From NCBI RefSeq assembly GCF_000169335.1, contig NZ_AAXW01000021.1:1-64000 (forward strand): a DNA stretch of 64,000 bases. The letters are read 5' to 3'. The position numbers and the translations under genes are program-made. This document shows positions 36,572 through 44,766 of the stretch, piece by piece. Each line of letters begins with the position of its first letter. The first letter of the stretch is position 1. The DNA comes from Crocosphaera chwakensis CCY0110. Lineage in GTDB: Bacteria > Cyanobacteriota > Cyanobacteriia > Cyanobacteriales > Microcystaceae. The notes under the pieces are model-generated. The model was not told where the DNA came from and did no database searches. It was given only the letters and a program-made list of their open reading frames with translations.

Positions 36572-37320
36572 ACTGCCTCTACTTCTAATTCAGTTGCTAA
36601 AGCTTCTTTTACTTGTTGTTGATAATAATTAATAGCATCTTCGGGAACACAGCAATCTTGGACAGTCTGAACAATTTCAGCTTTATCTAAATTACTACCC
36701 ACTATTTCAAAACCACTAAAACGATCTGGTCTACCATCTAACCAACGGGGTAAATTTAAGGGTTTGAATTCTAATTCTGCTTTCCCTGATGTAAAGTCAC
36801 CATAATAAATTTGTCCGTCTGCTAAATCAAAGATTCCCTTGGCCCGAACTACCTCACCGTAAGCACCTTGGGTAAGTTCCAGCCAAAAAGTAGCTAAACT
36901 ATCAAAATCTAGGATTTCTCCCGTCAAAACGCCCCGATGAATCTGTAAAGCTGTGGTTTGATTAGTGATGTTAGTTCCTGGAATAATTTCATCTGCCCAA
37001 CTCTTTAATTCTGTACTGTCTGTATCATCTGGAATCATAGCGACTCGATGGGAATTAACAGTTTGCAGTAACGGTTCAATTCCTGCTAAATCTAAATACC
37101 AGGGAATTTCAACATAAGTGATGGTGTCAGTTAATGCTGCTTCTTCTCCTGTCTGATAAAACTTCAATTGAGGATATTTACTTTGGAGATAAATTGCATC
37201 AATGGGGATAGAATCAGTTTCAGGGCTGAAATAGCCTACCGATGTATTGGTTTGGGGGATTTGTTGGTGAATCCACTGGGTTTTGCCCGCACCTGGGGGA
37301 CTAGCGACAGCAATAATCAT
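36568..37320 (-). CDS. COG0523-related P-loop protein lacking the CxCC motif
   Basis: This is a 250-residue protein. The N-terminus has a Walker A-like ASPPGAGKTQWI; the C-terminal half resembles the CobW C-terminal domain (VVRAKGIFDLADGQIYYGDF, GFEIVGSNLDKAEIVQTV). The CxCC metal motif and the ETTGxADP motif of true COG0523 GTPases are absent, but EIVQTVQDCC offers two late cysteines. It is the first gene of an operon with two metallophosphoesterases and has a Zur box directly upstream. I start at the ATG 37320 rather than an in-frame TTG at 37335. Likely a divergent chaperone. Confidence 0.75.
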   Translation of the reverse strand: MIIAVASPPGAGKTQWIHQQIPQTNTSVGYFSPETDSIPIDAIYLQSKYPQLKFYQTGEEAALTDTITYVEIPWYLDLAGIEPLLQTVNSHRVAMIPDDTDSTELKSWADEIIPGTNITNQTTALQIHRGVLTGEILDFDSLATFWLELTQGAYGEVVRAKGIFDLADGQIYYGDFTSGKAELEFKPLNLPRWLDGRPDRFSGFEIVGSNLDKAEIVQTVQDCCVPEDAINYYQQQVKEALATELEVEAV

Positions 37321-37338
37321 AGAAGGATATTTCAATAA

Positions 37339-37353
37339 TGATAATCATTATAG
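37339..37353. promoter_or_regulatory. Zur box of the P-loop/metallophosphoesterase operon
   Basis: TGATAATCATTATAG matches the palindrome at 13 of 15 positions and lies 18 bases upstream of the chosen ATG. Confidence 0.8.
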
Positions 37354-37404
37354 CCAAAAATTTAAAGTCTGTTGCAAGGAAAATTTTGAGGATTTAAAGG
37401 ATCT

Positions 37405-38400
37405 TTAGCGCAACATCAAAGCGACTTGTTTGGCAAAATAAGTCAGAATCAAATCTGCCCCTGCCCGTTTCATACTGGTAAGGGTTTCTAAAATTACTTG
37501 CTTTTCATCAATCCAACCTTGCTCGGCAGCCGCTTTAACCATTGCATATTCACCACTGACGTTATAAGCAGCAACAGGTAAGTTAGTATATTCTTTAATG
37601 CGACCAATAATATCGAGATAAGCTAAAGCTGGTTTAACCATTACGATATCCGCTCCTTCAGCAATATCCAAAGCCACTTCTTTAATGGCTTCTCGACTAT
37701 TAGCAGGGTTCATTTGATAGGTTTGTTTGTCACCAAATTGGGGAGCAGATTCTAAAGCATCGCGGAAAGGTCCATAATAGGCTGAGGCATATTTTGCTGA
37801 ATAAGCCAGGATTCCTACCTCAAAATAACCAGCAGCATCTAAACCTTGACGAATTGCCCCTATTCTCCCATCCATCATATCGGAAGGGGCTACGATGTCG
37901 GCTCCGGCTTCCGCTTGAGAAATGGCTTGTTTTACTAATACTTCTACTGTTTCATCGTTGAGAATTTTGCCATCTTTGACGATGCCATCATGACCGTAGC
38001 TAGAAAAAGGATCAAGTGCTACATCAGTAATGACAGTCATTTCAGGAATTTCTTGTTTAATGGCTTTGATAGTATGCTGTACTAAACCATCGGGGTTATA
38101 GCTTTCTGTTCCTGCGTTATCTTTCTTTTCTGTAGGAATGAGGGGAAAAAGTGCGATCGCATTGATCCCTAAATTAGCAGCATCGGCTATTTCTTTGAGC
38201 AGTAAATCGAGGGTATAACGATAGATTTCTGGCATGGAAGGGATTTCTTGTTGTTGGTTTTCTCCTTCCATAACAAACACGGGATAAATCAGATCATTAA
38301 CTGTTAATTGGGTTTCACGTACCATACGGCGTAAGGAGGAGGTACGACGAAGGCGACGAGGACGATGGAGTAAGGAAAGATATTCAGTGGTAGAACTCAT
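37405..38400 (-). CDS. hemB: Porphobilinogen synthase, zinc-independent type
   Basis: This 331-residue enzyme condenses two 5-aminolevulinate molecules to porphobilinogen for haem and chlorophyll. Active-site lysines lie in YSAKYASAYYGPF and VMVKPALAYLD. The metal loop is DVALDPFSSYGHDG, with Asp where zinc-dependent enzymes have three Cys, so it is the magnesium/zinc-free type. Two Zur boxes lie upstream. It is a paralogue placed under zinc control, as reported for some cyanobacteria. The first 45 bases of its coding sequence are mirrored at the 5' end of znuA. Confidence 0.92.
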   Translation of the reverse strand: MSSTTEYLSLLHRPRRLRRTSSLRRMVRETQLTVNDLIYPVFVMEGENQQQEIPSMPEIYRYTLDLLLKEIADAANLGINAIALFPLIPTEKKDNAGTESYNPDGLVQHTIKAIKQEIPEMTVITDVALDPFSSYGHDGIVKDGKILNDETVEVLVKQAISQAEAGADIVAPSDMMDGRIGAIRQGLDAAGYFEVGILAYSAKYASAYYGPFRDALESAPQFGDKQTYQMNPANSREAIKEVALDIAEGADIVMVKPALAYLDIIGRIKEYTNLPVAAYNVSGEYAMVKAAAEQGWIDEKQVILETLTSMKRAGADLILTYFAKQVALMLR

Positions 38401-38430
38401 AACCTCTAGTGGCGAACTGGTTCATCAAAA

Positions 38431-38468
38431 TGATAATCACTATTATACAACGAGAATGATTATTATTA
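38431..38468. promoter_or_regulatory. Two Zur boxes upstream of hemB
   Basis: TGATAATCACTATTA (38431-38445) and GAGAATGATTATTATTA (38452-38468). The whole block from the hemB start to here is similar to the znuA upstream block at 46613-46677. Confidence 0.8.
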
Positions 38469-38472
38469 TTTA

Positions 38473-39297
38473 TTATTTGACACGACGAGTTAAAGAAATT
38501 CCCCCTAAAATACCTAACCCAATCAATGAAAATAGACCACTTGGCTCAGGAACAGGAGCATAGTTAAACTGACTATTGAAAGTCACAGATTCTCCTGCAT
38601 TTAGGTTAAAATCCCATTGAAAAGCGAAGGCATTATCACTCGGAGGAATCGGAAAAGGAACATTCAGAGGGGGATTATCGGGTAACGTTGTGGGACCATC
38701 AAGATCATTAAAAAACTTATTGTAAAGCGTCACAAAATCAGCAATTTCATAGTGAGATGGAGTGGGACTGACTTGGGTAAGAATTGATAGGGGTTTTGTC
38801 GCGCTATTCAGAATAATTGTCCCAAAATCTAATGCGATCGCCTGATCCTTTTGATTTGCCTGGTCAAACTTAATATCAAAATCACTGTAGTCAAAAAGGT
38901 GAAAATCTAGATTTTGCCCGGAAAGATTAGTTAAAGTAACAGATTTATCAATAAAAGAGCGGCTACTCCCTAAATCTCCTCCCAATAACTCATAATTCAC
39001 TACAGCTTGTAACTCCGTTCCTGTATAAGTCAATTCCAGTTGATTGCCTGTTGGTTGAGTCACCGTTGGGGTTCCCAATCCGTCAAAAAAGGGAGATTCG
39101 TTTCCTGTTGGTCCAATTCGATAGTAATAATTGGAAAGAAACACATTATCAGGACTTCCATCCACATACCAAATAGTAATTCCGTTTCTATCATCCACCC
39201 TAATTTCACTGTTATTATCCGTCAAATCAAACGAAGCCGCTTGAGCGGAGACAAGGGGGAGTGTTAACAGCAAAAGCGATATTATGGGCGTTTTCAT
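38473..39297 (-). CDS. PEP-CTERM exoprotein with double Zur box
   Basis: This is a 274-residue secreted protein with a clear signal peptide (ISLLLLTLPLVSAQAASF), a beta-rich body (RVDDRNGITIWYVDG, FDYSDFDIKFDQ) and a C-terminal VPEPSGLFSLIGLGILGGIS plus TRRVK. Two strong Zur boxes precede it, so it is very likely zinc-repressed. Its stop codon lies 4 bases from the hemB boxes. Function unknown. Confidence 0.87.
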   Translation of the reverse strand: MKTPIISLLLLTLPLVSAQAASFDLTDNNSEIRVDDRNGITIWYVDGSPDNVFLSNYYYRIGPTGNESPFFDGLGTPTVTQPTGNQLELTYTGTELQAVVNYELLGGDLGSSRSFIDKSVTLTNLSGQNLDFHLFDYSDFDIKFDQANQKDQAIALDFGTIILNSATKPLSILTQVSPTPSHYEIADFVTLYNKFFNDLDGPTTLPDNPPLNVPFPIPPSDNAFAFQWDFNLNAGESVTFNSQFNYAPVPEPSGLFSLIGLGILGGISLTRRVK

Positions 39298-39352
39298 CTG
39301 ATTTTTACCTCTAATGACTTTAATAAGATTAAGTTGATAGACACAATTAAAA

Positions 39353-39393
39353 TAATAATGATTATCATTTTAATTGTGTGATAATCATTATTA
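39353..39393. promoter_or_regulatory. Two Zur boxes upstream of a PEP-CTERM gene
   Basis: TAATAATGATTATCA (39353-39367) and TGATAATCATTATTA (39379-39393). The first is embedded in a longer perfect inverted repeat with arms ACACAATTAAAAT and ATTTTAATTGTGT. Confidence 0.88.
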
Positions 39394-39408
39394 TTTTTTT
39401 AGAAAGTC

Positions 39409-39518
39409 AAATTACCTGACTATATAGACCTAGCGATATTTGAGATCCCCGCTGTTCATCACCCTGAGCCAAATCCCCATCAATTAAGAACTTTTGTCCA
39501 ACATCAGCATGATGAATG
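39409..39518 (+). pseudogene. Relic of a paralogue of the flavoprotein gene at 46698
   Basis: The start TATATAGACCTAGC and the later stretch CATCAATTAAGAAC with its surroundings match 46715-46728 and 46918-46931 of the flavoprotein gene, with about 150 bases deleted between. The frame is broken. Confidence 0.75.
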
Positions 39519-39537
39519 ATTAGTTTTAATTGCTCAA

Positions 39538-41289
39538 TTAGAATGTAAACGTGGTACGAATTGTACCAATCACTAACGCTTCATTTCGATCATCAAAATC
39601 AGGCTCAGTAATAACAATAATGCCAGGGGTAATTACAATGTTGTCATTAATAGGATATTGATAAATGGCTTCAATATGAAAAGAACTATCTTGATCCGTT
39701 CTTCTTACATCGTCAGGAAAATTAATATCGGCTTTAGAAACCCACGGCTCCATACCCACAATAATAGCTCCCGTATCCCCTTCTTTAAACGCATCAGGAA
39801 AGGCTAAGGTTGCCGCCCAATTCCAAATATCTAACTTACCTCGTTGAATCACATCAAACTCGTCACCAGCATCAATAGCATTTAGGGTTCTCGTGCTAGT
39901 AAAACCGCCCCAACCTCCTAATACAAACCGATCAAAAATACGCCAAGTAAATTCCACCCCGTAGGAGTTATTAACCGTATTTACAGACTCTTCAAATTCT
40001 TCTTCGACAAAGGTTTGAAAATTGGAGCGAAGAGTCCCTGTTCCCGAATCTAAATTATTGTAACCATGAACATAGGTAAACGCGACTTTTAATCGGTCAC
40101 TGGGCTCATAGGCAAATTGTCCTATTAACCCATAAGGACCATTAAACATCCCTGCACCCAAAGAGGGGTCATTACCATCAGTTGCTAAATAACCCCCACT
40201 CCACTCAAACACCTCAAACAAACGACCCTGAAAGCCAATTCCTGGACCTTCACCCATATAATAAAGAGGATTACGACTACCAAAGGCAGAAATCGCCCCA
40301 AAAGCTCCGTCACCGTCCAAAAAGTTGACTGTTGGTACAAAGTCATCAAACGCACCCCCAACCGGTTCAACAAACATCCTGATATTTTCAGCCAGGTCAA
40401 ACTCGTAAATAATCAGTTCTACGGCGAGATCACTGTCGTCAGGTTGCGAAAAGCCTAATTCTCCTTCAAACGTCCCTGTGATGTCAGAATAGGCGGGTAC
40501 AGTGCCTGTTGCGAGACGGGTATAGAGCAAATCATTACCATCAAAGGTGGTATTTAATTCCAGTCGTCCCCTGTAACCGAAGTTAGTAATTTTGTTAATT
40601 TCTTCAGTTCCTCCGTTTCTTTCTCCACTGGTAATACCCGTTAAACCGACCACAAACTCTCCAGTTAACTTAGTCGTGGTTGAAAATTGATGATCTTCAA
40701 GATAAGCGACCCGTTCCTCTAAATTGCTCAACCTTGCGCCCAAAGCGATCAATTCTTGTTCAAATTCCTGTGCCAACCGTTTCAATTTTTCGATGTCTTC
40801 CCGTAAAACGGCAACATTTTCCTGGATTAATCGTTCCATGGTATTGAGACAGGCATTTAAGCCGGCAGCGAATTCGTAACGGGATAACGCCCTATTGCCT
40901 CGGAAGGTACGGTCAGGATATCCCACAATACAGCCATAGCGTTCTACAAGACTGCGTAAAGCTTCATAAGCCCAGTCAGTGGGTGATATGTCTTGTAACT
41001 CAGACACACTGGTTACTTGACTCATGGAGCGTTGCTGACGACTACCAGGGTTCAAAAAGCCATCCCGAGATTGTCTTAGATGAAAATCTCGATCAATTTT
41101 CGGTAACTGAGGCAAGGGGGATGTTTCTTCTTTTTCTAAAGACACTGTACCCTGACGACGCAAAAAGTCACCACGAGACTCTTTTAAAGACAAGTCTTGA
41201 GTAGGTAAAGCTTGACTGGGAGACGTAGAAAACAGAATCATTCCTAAAACTAGGATTACATTATTAAAGAAAAAACAGCGATTAATCAT
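39538..41289 (-). CDS. SLH-domain outer-membrane porin, Zur-linked
   Basis: This is a 583-residue cyanobacterial porin. It has a signal peptide (VILVLGMILFSTSPSQA), then an SLH domain (SPTDWAYEALRSLVERYG...GYPDRTF), a coiled coil of about 45 residues (ENVAVLREDIEKLKRLAQE), then a C-terminal OprB/iron-uptake-porin beta barrel ending in TIRTTFTF with a terminal Phe. The SLH part anchors it to the wall and the barrel allows solute entry. A Zur box lies 25 bases upstream, so it is likely a zinc-starvation porin; members of this family are known zinc-regulated proteins in Anabaena. Confidence 0.9.
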   Translation of the reverse strand: MINRCFFFNNVILVLGMILFSTSPSQALPTQDLSLKESRGDFLRRQGTVSLEKEETSPLPQLPKIDRDFHLRQSRDGFLNPGSRQQRSMSQVTSVSELQDISPTDWAYEALRSLVERYGCIVGYPDRTFRGNRALSRYEFAAGLNACLNTMERLIQENVAVLREDIEKLKRLAQEFEQELIALGARLSNLEERVAYLEDHQFSTTTKLTGEFVVGLTGITSGERNGGTEEINKITNFGYRGRLELNTTFDGNDLLYTRLATGTVPAYSDITGTFEGELGFSQPDDSDLAVELIIYEFDLAENIRMFVEPVGGAFDDFVPTVNFLDGDGAFGAISAFGSRNPLYYMGEGPGIGFQGRLFEVFEWSGGYLATDGNDPSLGAGMFNGPYGLIGQFAYEPSDRLKVAFTYVHGYNNLDSGTGTLRSNFQTFVEEEFEESVNTVNNSYGVEFTWRIFDRFVLGGWGGFTSTRTLNAIDAGDEFDVIQRGKLDIWNWAATLAFPDAFKEGDTGAIIVGMEPWVSKADINFPDDVRRTDQDSSFHIEAIYQYPINDNIVITPGIIVITEPDFDDRNEALVIGTIRTTFTF

Positions 41290-41314
41290 TCAATTCCTCA
41301 CACTGACTCAAAAA

Positions 41315-41329
41315 TGATAATGATTCTCA
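41315..41329. promoter_or_regulatory. Zur box of the porin, overlapping the zur stop codon
   Basis: TGATAATGATTCTCA; bases 41327-41329 are also the stop codon of the zur gene. Confidence 0.8.
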
Positions 41330-41683
41330 TTGTACTTGATTGTCTTGACATTGAGGGCATCGCCCAAAAAATTCTAAAGTATGATAGTAGACTTGGAAGT
41401 GATAAGTCTGCTCTAATCGTTCTTCTAAGTCATGGACAGGACACTCATTAATCACGAAAGATTGACCACAACTAACACAATTTATGTGGTGATGATCGTG
41501 AGAAATTAAACTGTAAAGTGCTTCCCCACTGGTTAAAATTCGTGCTTTCACAGTTCCTTGAGTTTTTAAAGCTTCCAAGGCACGGTAAACTGTTGCTAGT
41601 CCTAAAGGCTGATCTCGATCTTTGAGTTCTGCATATAAGTTCTGGGCGGAAATAGCATAATTTAACGACTTGAGTACCTGAAC
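41327..41683 (-). pseudogene. zur: zur (zinc uptake regulator), 3' part, cut by IS605
   Basis: The minus-strand frame is continuous from about 41683 to the stop at 41327 and reads LKSLNYAISAQNLYAEL, GLATVYRALEALKTQG, SLISHDHHHINCVSCGQ, CPVHDLEERL and YYHTLEFFGRCPQCQ: the winged helix, the HHH metal site and two CxxC zinc knuckles of a Fur-family Zur. Only the first dozen codons are missing; these lie at 43521-43556 beyond the IS. A TTG at 41578 could restart translation but would lose half the DNA-binding domain. It was the likely regulator of the island; whether any active product is made is doubtful. Confidence 0.9.
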
Positions 41684-41772
41684 TTCAGTGCGTCAGTCCC
41701 TAGTCTCAGCGTAGCGGACTAGGGAAGGAAAGCACGACAATTTGAGGACTCAATGTCCGAAAAATTGTCAAA

Positions 41773-42183
41773 TTAACTTTTCGGAGCATCTTGGTTCTTG
41801 ATATATTCTTTTAACTTTTCAATAGGTGCGCCACCAGAAGAAGTGACATAATAAGACTTAGACCAAAAAGAAACTTTGTCTTTATAAAACTTAGTTACTT
41901 GTTCAGGAAAGTCTTTTTTCATGACTCTAGCTGTCGAACTTTTAAGACACCCTGCAACTGTAGAAATAGAGTTTTTAGGATGGAAATCTAATAAGATATG
42001 GACATGATCCATTTCACCCGAAAACTCTAGTAACTCACAATCCATTTTGCGAGATACTTGCCAAATCATTTCTCTTAATCGCTCTAGCATTAGGGCGGTT
42101 ATTACTTTGCGTCTATAGTGAGTAACAAAAACAAAGTGTAACCGCACACTAAAAACACTATGTGACCCTTTTCTTGGTTTCAT
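41773..42183 (-). CDS. tnpA: IS200/IS605 TnpA, HUH-type transposase
   Basis: This is a 136-residue Y1 transposase that moves single-stranded DNA. The HUH metal motif is in MDHVHILLDF and the catalytic tyrosine in WSKSYYVTSSGG. The length is normal and the gene looks intact. It is divergent from tnpB, 61 bases apart. Confidence 0.95.
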   Translation of the reverse strand: MKPRKGSHSVFSVRLHFVFVTHYRRKVITALMLERLREMIWQVSRKMDCELLEFSGEMDHVHILLDFHPKNSISTVAGCLKSSTARVMKKDFPEQVTKFYKDKVSFWSKSYYVTSSGGAPIEKLKEYIKNQDAPKS

Positions 42184-42244
42184 CTTGACACCCTACAGGT
42201 AATTAGACTAAAATCATCATATCAGTTCTGTTGAGGTCGGCAAC

Positions 42245-43508
42245 ATGGCTACTAAAAGAATCACGTTTAGACTTTACCCAAATAAAGAACAAAATGAGAA
42301 ACTTCATTATTGGAGACGTTTACACAAAGATTTATACAATGCTTGTGTAGTTAATCGAAAAACTCAATACAAAAAGTTTGGTAAATCCATTAATTACTTT
42401 GACCAACAAAACTCATTACCTGAGTTTAAAAAAGATTGGCCAGAATACAAAGACCTTGGTAGCCATGCCCTTCAAGCAACTGTAAAACGGGTTGATTTTG
42501 CTTTCCAACGTTTTTTCAAGATTAAATCAGGTTATCCGAAACTAAAGTCTTCAAGAAGATATAAAGGGTGGACTTATCCTGATAAAGCTGGTTGGGAAAA
42601 TAGACAGTAATGGACATCATGGAAAGTTGACACTTTCTAATTTTGGAACAATAAAGATGAGGGGTAAAGCAAGAGATTGGGGAACACCAAATACTTGCAC
42701 TATCATCTTTAAACAAGGAAAATGGTACGCTTCTGTTACTGTTAGTTGTGATCCAAAACGAGAAACAGGTAAAGAGGCTTGTGGTATCGATTTTGGGACT
42801 CATCATGCACTTGCTTTTGACGATGGCACTGTTATTGATAATCCTAGATTTCTCAAACAATCACAGGATAAAATCAACAAAACAGCAAAGAAATCTAGAA
42901 AGAAACGTGCAGGAAAAAAGGGAGTAAAAGGGTCTAGAAGATGGAAAAAAGCTGTTAGAAAAATCGGTAAGATTCAATCTTTAGTTGGTCGTCAAAGACA
43001 AAACTGGCATCATCAAGTTTCCACACAAATAGTTAGCTGTAATAGCTTGGTGGCAACTGAGAAATTAAACCTAAAAGGAATGACCAAAAAAGCTAAAAGA
43101 GGTAGCAAAAGAAAACGTCAAAAGACTGGATTAAATCGGTCAATTCTTGACGTTGGAATTGGTAACTTAAAATCATTAATAAAAAGCAAAGTTACCGAAG
43201 CAGGTGGGTTTTACATTGAGGTTCCTACTCGAAAAGTTAAGCCATCTCAGACTTGTCCTAATTGTGGTCATCAAAAGAAAAAGACATTAGCAGAACGCCA
43301 GCACAACTGCGAAAAGTGCCTTTATAGTTGCGACAGAGATGTTGCATCAGCCCAGGTGTGTTTAAACTGGGCAAGGGGGCAGGAACTGTCCTCTTTAGAC
43401 GTAGAGTCGCCTAGCTCTACTTTATGCGGAAGCATGAGGCAACTAGGGGCGAAAAAGCACAACAATGCAAAGAAGCGTCAGAAACATCTAGCTCAACAAA
43501 GTGGCTAG
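42245..43508 (+). pseudogene. tnpB: TnpB with a one-base frameshift
   Basis: The first frame (42245-42610) gives the N-terminal 121 residues and stops; the second resumes around 42597 and runs to 43508. In TTGGGAAAATAGAC one extra G after TGG breaks the frame; without it the protein would read AGWKIDSNGHHGKL. RuvC residues are otherwise present: Asp in CGIDFGTHHAL, Glu in VATEKLNLKGM, Asp in CDRDVASAQ, plus the CPNC/CEKC finger. As it stands the gene makes no full nuclease, though TnpA can still transpose the element. A sequencing error cannot be excluded. Confidence 0.85.
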
Positions 43509-43519
43509 ATGTAGTTCAT
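43390..43519 (+). ncRNA. Possible guide (omega) RNA at the IS right end
   Basis: In IS605 elements the transcript overlapping the 3' end of tnpB and ending at the right boundary serves as guide RNA for TnpB. The stretch here is conserved exactly in the copy at 559-688 and contains short inverted repeats. Boundaries are approximate; expression is inferred from the family. Confidence 0.4.
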
Positions 43520-43520
43520 T

Positions 43521-43556
43521 AATTTGCGCTTGAGAACGAGTATATTTAGCTTTCAT
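43521..43556 (-). pseudogene. zur: zur, first 12 codons separated by IS605
   Basis: An ATG at 43556 gives MKAKYTRSQAQI, which is the expected N-terminus of a cyanobacterial Zur, and then meets the IS right end. Joining it to the fragment ending at 41683 restores the expected spacing SQAQI-x-QVLKSLN. The promoter of zur therefore lies right of here, with a Zur box at 43662. Confidence 0.82.
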
Positions 43557-43661
43557 GATATTTTTACTTTCTAAGCAACGTGAGTTAGAAACTTTGGTAG
43601 TAACTAAAGGAACAATAGCTAGTAACTTGAGGCTAATTTTATTTATTAGGATTCTGTAGAA

Positions 43662-43676
43662 TAATAATCATTATCA
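43662..43676. promoter_or_regulatory. Zur box in the zur promoter region
   Basis: TAATAATCATTATCA differs from the perfect palindrome at one base. It lies 106 bases upstream of the zur ATG and suggests autoregulation. Confidence 0.8.
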
Positions 43677-43680
43677 TTAT

Positions 43681-43950
43681 ATCCCGTTTGGGTTTGGGGT
43701 TTGGGGTTTGAGTAGTAAGTATGCTCTTCTACACTGTTAAAATATTTGCGGTCTCGCTGTTCGAGTGCAGAGCAACGCTGTCCCCGCTAAACCTATCTGA
43801 AATGACAAGCCTCAAACCCTTATAAATTTAGGTAGTGTATCATAAGTAGTGAAAATTTAATTTTTGCCTAAGTTTCTATTAAAATAAGGGGAAGGAGTGC
43901 AGGCTATCCGTCTATATGGTAGGGTTATTCAAGAGCAATAATAGAATCAT
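43681..43950. other. Gene-free stretch between zur and znuB
   Basis: The stretch has a run of GGGTTTG repeats (43687-43711), a CGCTGTTCGAGTGCAGAGCA stretch, and an AT-rich piece with TAGTGTATCATAAGTAGTG. No coding frame is convincing. The repeats hint at IS scars. No clear terminator for znuB was identified. Confidence 0.4.
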
Positions 43951-44766
43951 TTAACCCTGCTGACACCATAAAGCCACTGCCAAAAACCCAAACAACTGAA
44001 CCAAAACAATACTAGGACCACTCGGTAGATCGATCGCACCAGAAATAACCATTCCCATTACCCCACTAAACGCACCCATACCAGCAGCAGTGGCTAAAAA
44101 TGGTACAAACTGCTGACAAATTAATCTGGCAGTTGCAGCAGGAATAACTAAAAAACCATTAACCAATAAAATACCAACGGCACGAATCGTTAGGGCGATC
44201 GTAATGGCTAAAAGCACGATAAAAAAATAACGATGGCTGCGAACGGGTACACCTTTTACTAAAGCTAAATCGCTATTAAGGGTAAGTAATATTTGCTCTG
44301 GTAAACTAATAAGAATCCAGGCTATCGTTACAGCTAAAATTAATAATAATAAAATCAAATCGGTATTGCTAATAGCTAAAATATCCCCAAATAAAATCGA
44401 TAATAAATTACCCCGATATCCCTTTAAATAACTAAAACCAATGGTGCCTAAAGCGATGGAACCTGATAAGGAAATACACAATACTGTATCGCTACCGAGA
44501 TCAGTTCTGTCAATCAAATAAATAACTCCTAAACCAAAAGCAACGGTAAAACCCATTAACGTCCAAGTGGCAGGAAGTTCTAATAACGCAGCTAAAACCA
44601 CTCCCAACATTGCCGAATGTCCCACGGTATCGCCGAATAGAGAAAGACGACGCAGGATTAAAAAGCTACCCAAAATTCCCCCTAAAATACCAAGCAGTAC
44701 GCCACCCAGTATCGCCCGTTGCATAAAGGGTAGACTAAAAAGACTCAGGAAGTTTACTAGGTTCAT
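43951..44766 (-). CDS. znuB: Zinc ABC transporter permease
   Basis: This is a 271-residue ABC-3 family permease with about eight membrane segments. Family motifs are GGILGSFLILRRLSLFGDTVGHSAMLG at 23-49 (partial), YLIDRTDLGSDTV and LTIRAVGILLVNGFLVIPAA. It forms the membrane channel for zinc import with ZnuC and ZnuA. It overlaps the znuC 3' end by 32 bases, so the two are coupled. Confidence 0.92.
   Translation of the reverse strand: MNLVNFLSLFSLPFMQRAILGGVLLGILGGILGSFLILRRLSLFGDTVGHSAMLGVVLAALLELPATWTLMGFTVAFGLGVIYLIDRTDLGSDTVLCISLSGSIALGTIGFSYLKGYRGNLLSILFGDILAISNTDLILLLLILAVTIAWILISLPEQILLTLNSDLALVKGVPVRSHRYFFIVLLAITIALTIRAVGILLVNGFLVIPAATARLICQQFVPFLATAAGMGAFSGVMGMVISGAIDLPSGPSIVLVQLFGFLAVALWCQQG

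Larger units (their letters stand above)
41683..43519 (+). mobile_element. IS200/IS605 element inserted in zur
   Basis: The element is about 1.84 kb, with tnpA (minus) and tnpB (plus) divergent as in IS605. The left end carries an imperfect hairpin TCCCTAGTC...GGACTAGGGA (41696-41724), the right end CTAGC...GCTAG then GTAGTTCAT. The right boundary is fixed by comparison with the copy at 1-688; the left boundary is estimated from the zur frame to within a few bases. No target duplication is expected for this family. Confidence 0.88.

Noticed and set aside
42245..43508. Programmed frameshift in tnpB
   Set aside because: There is no slippery heptamer of the usual type, and frameshifting is not known for TnpB; a point indel or sequencing error is simpler.
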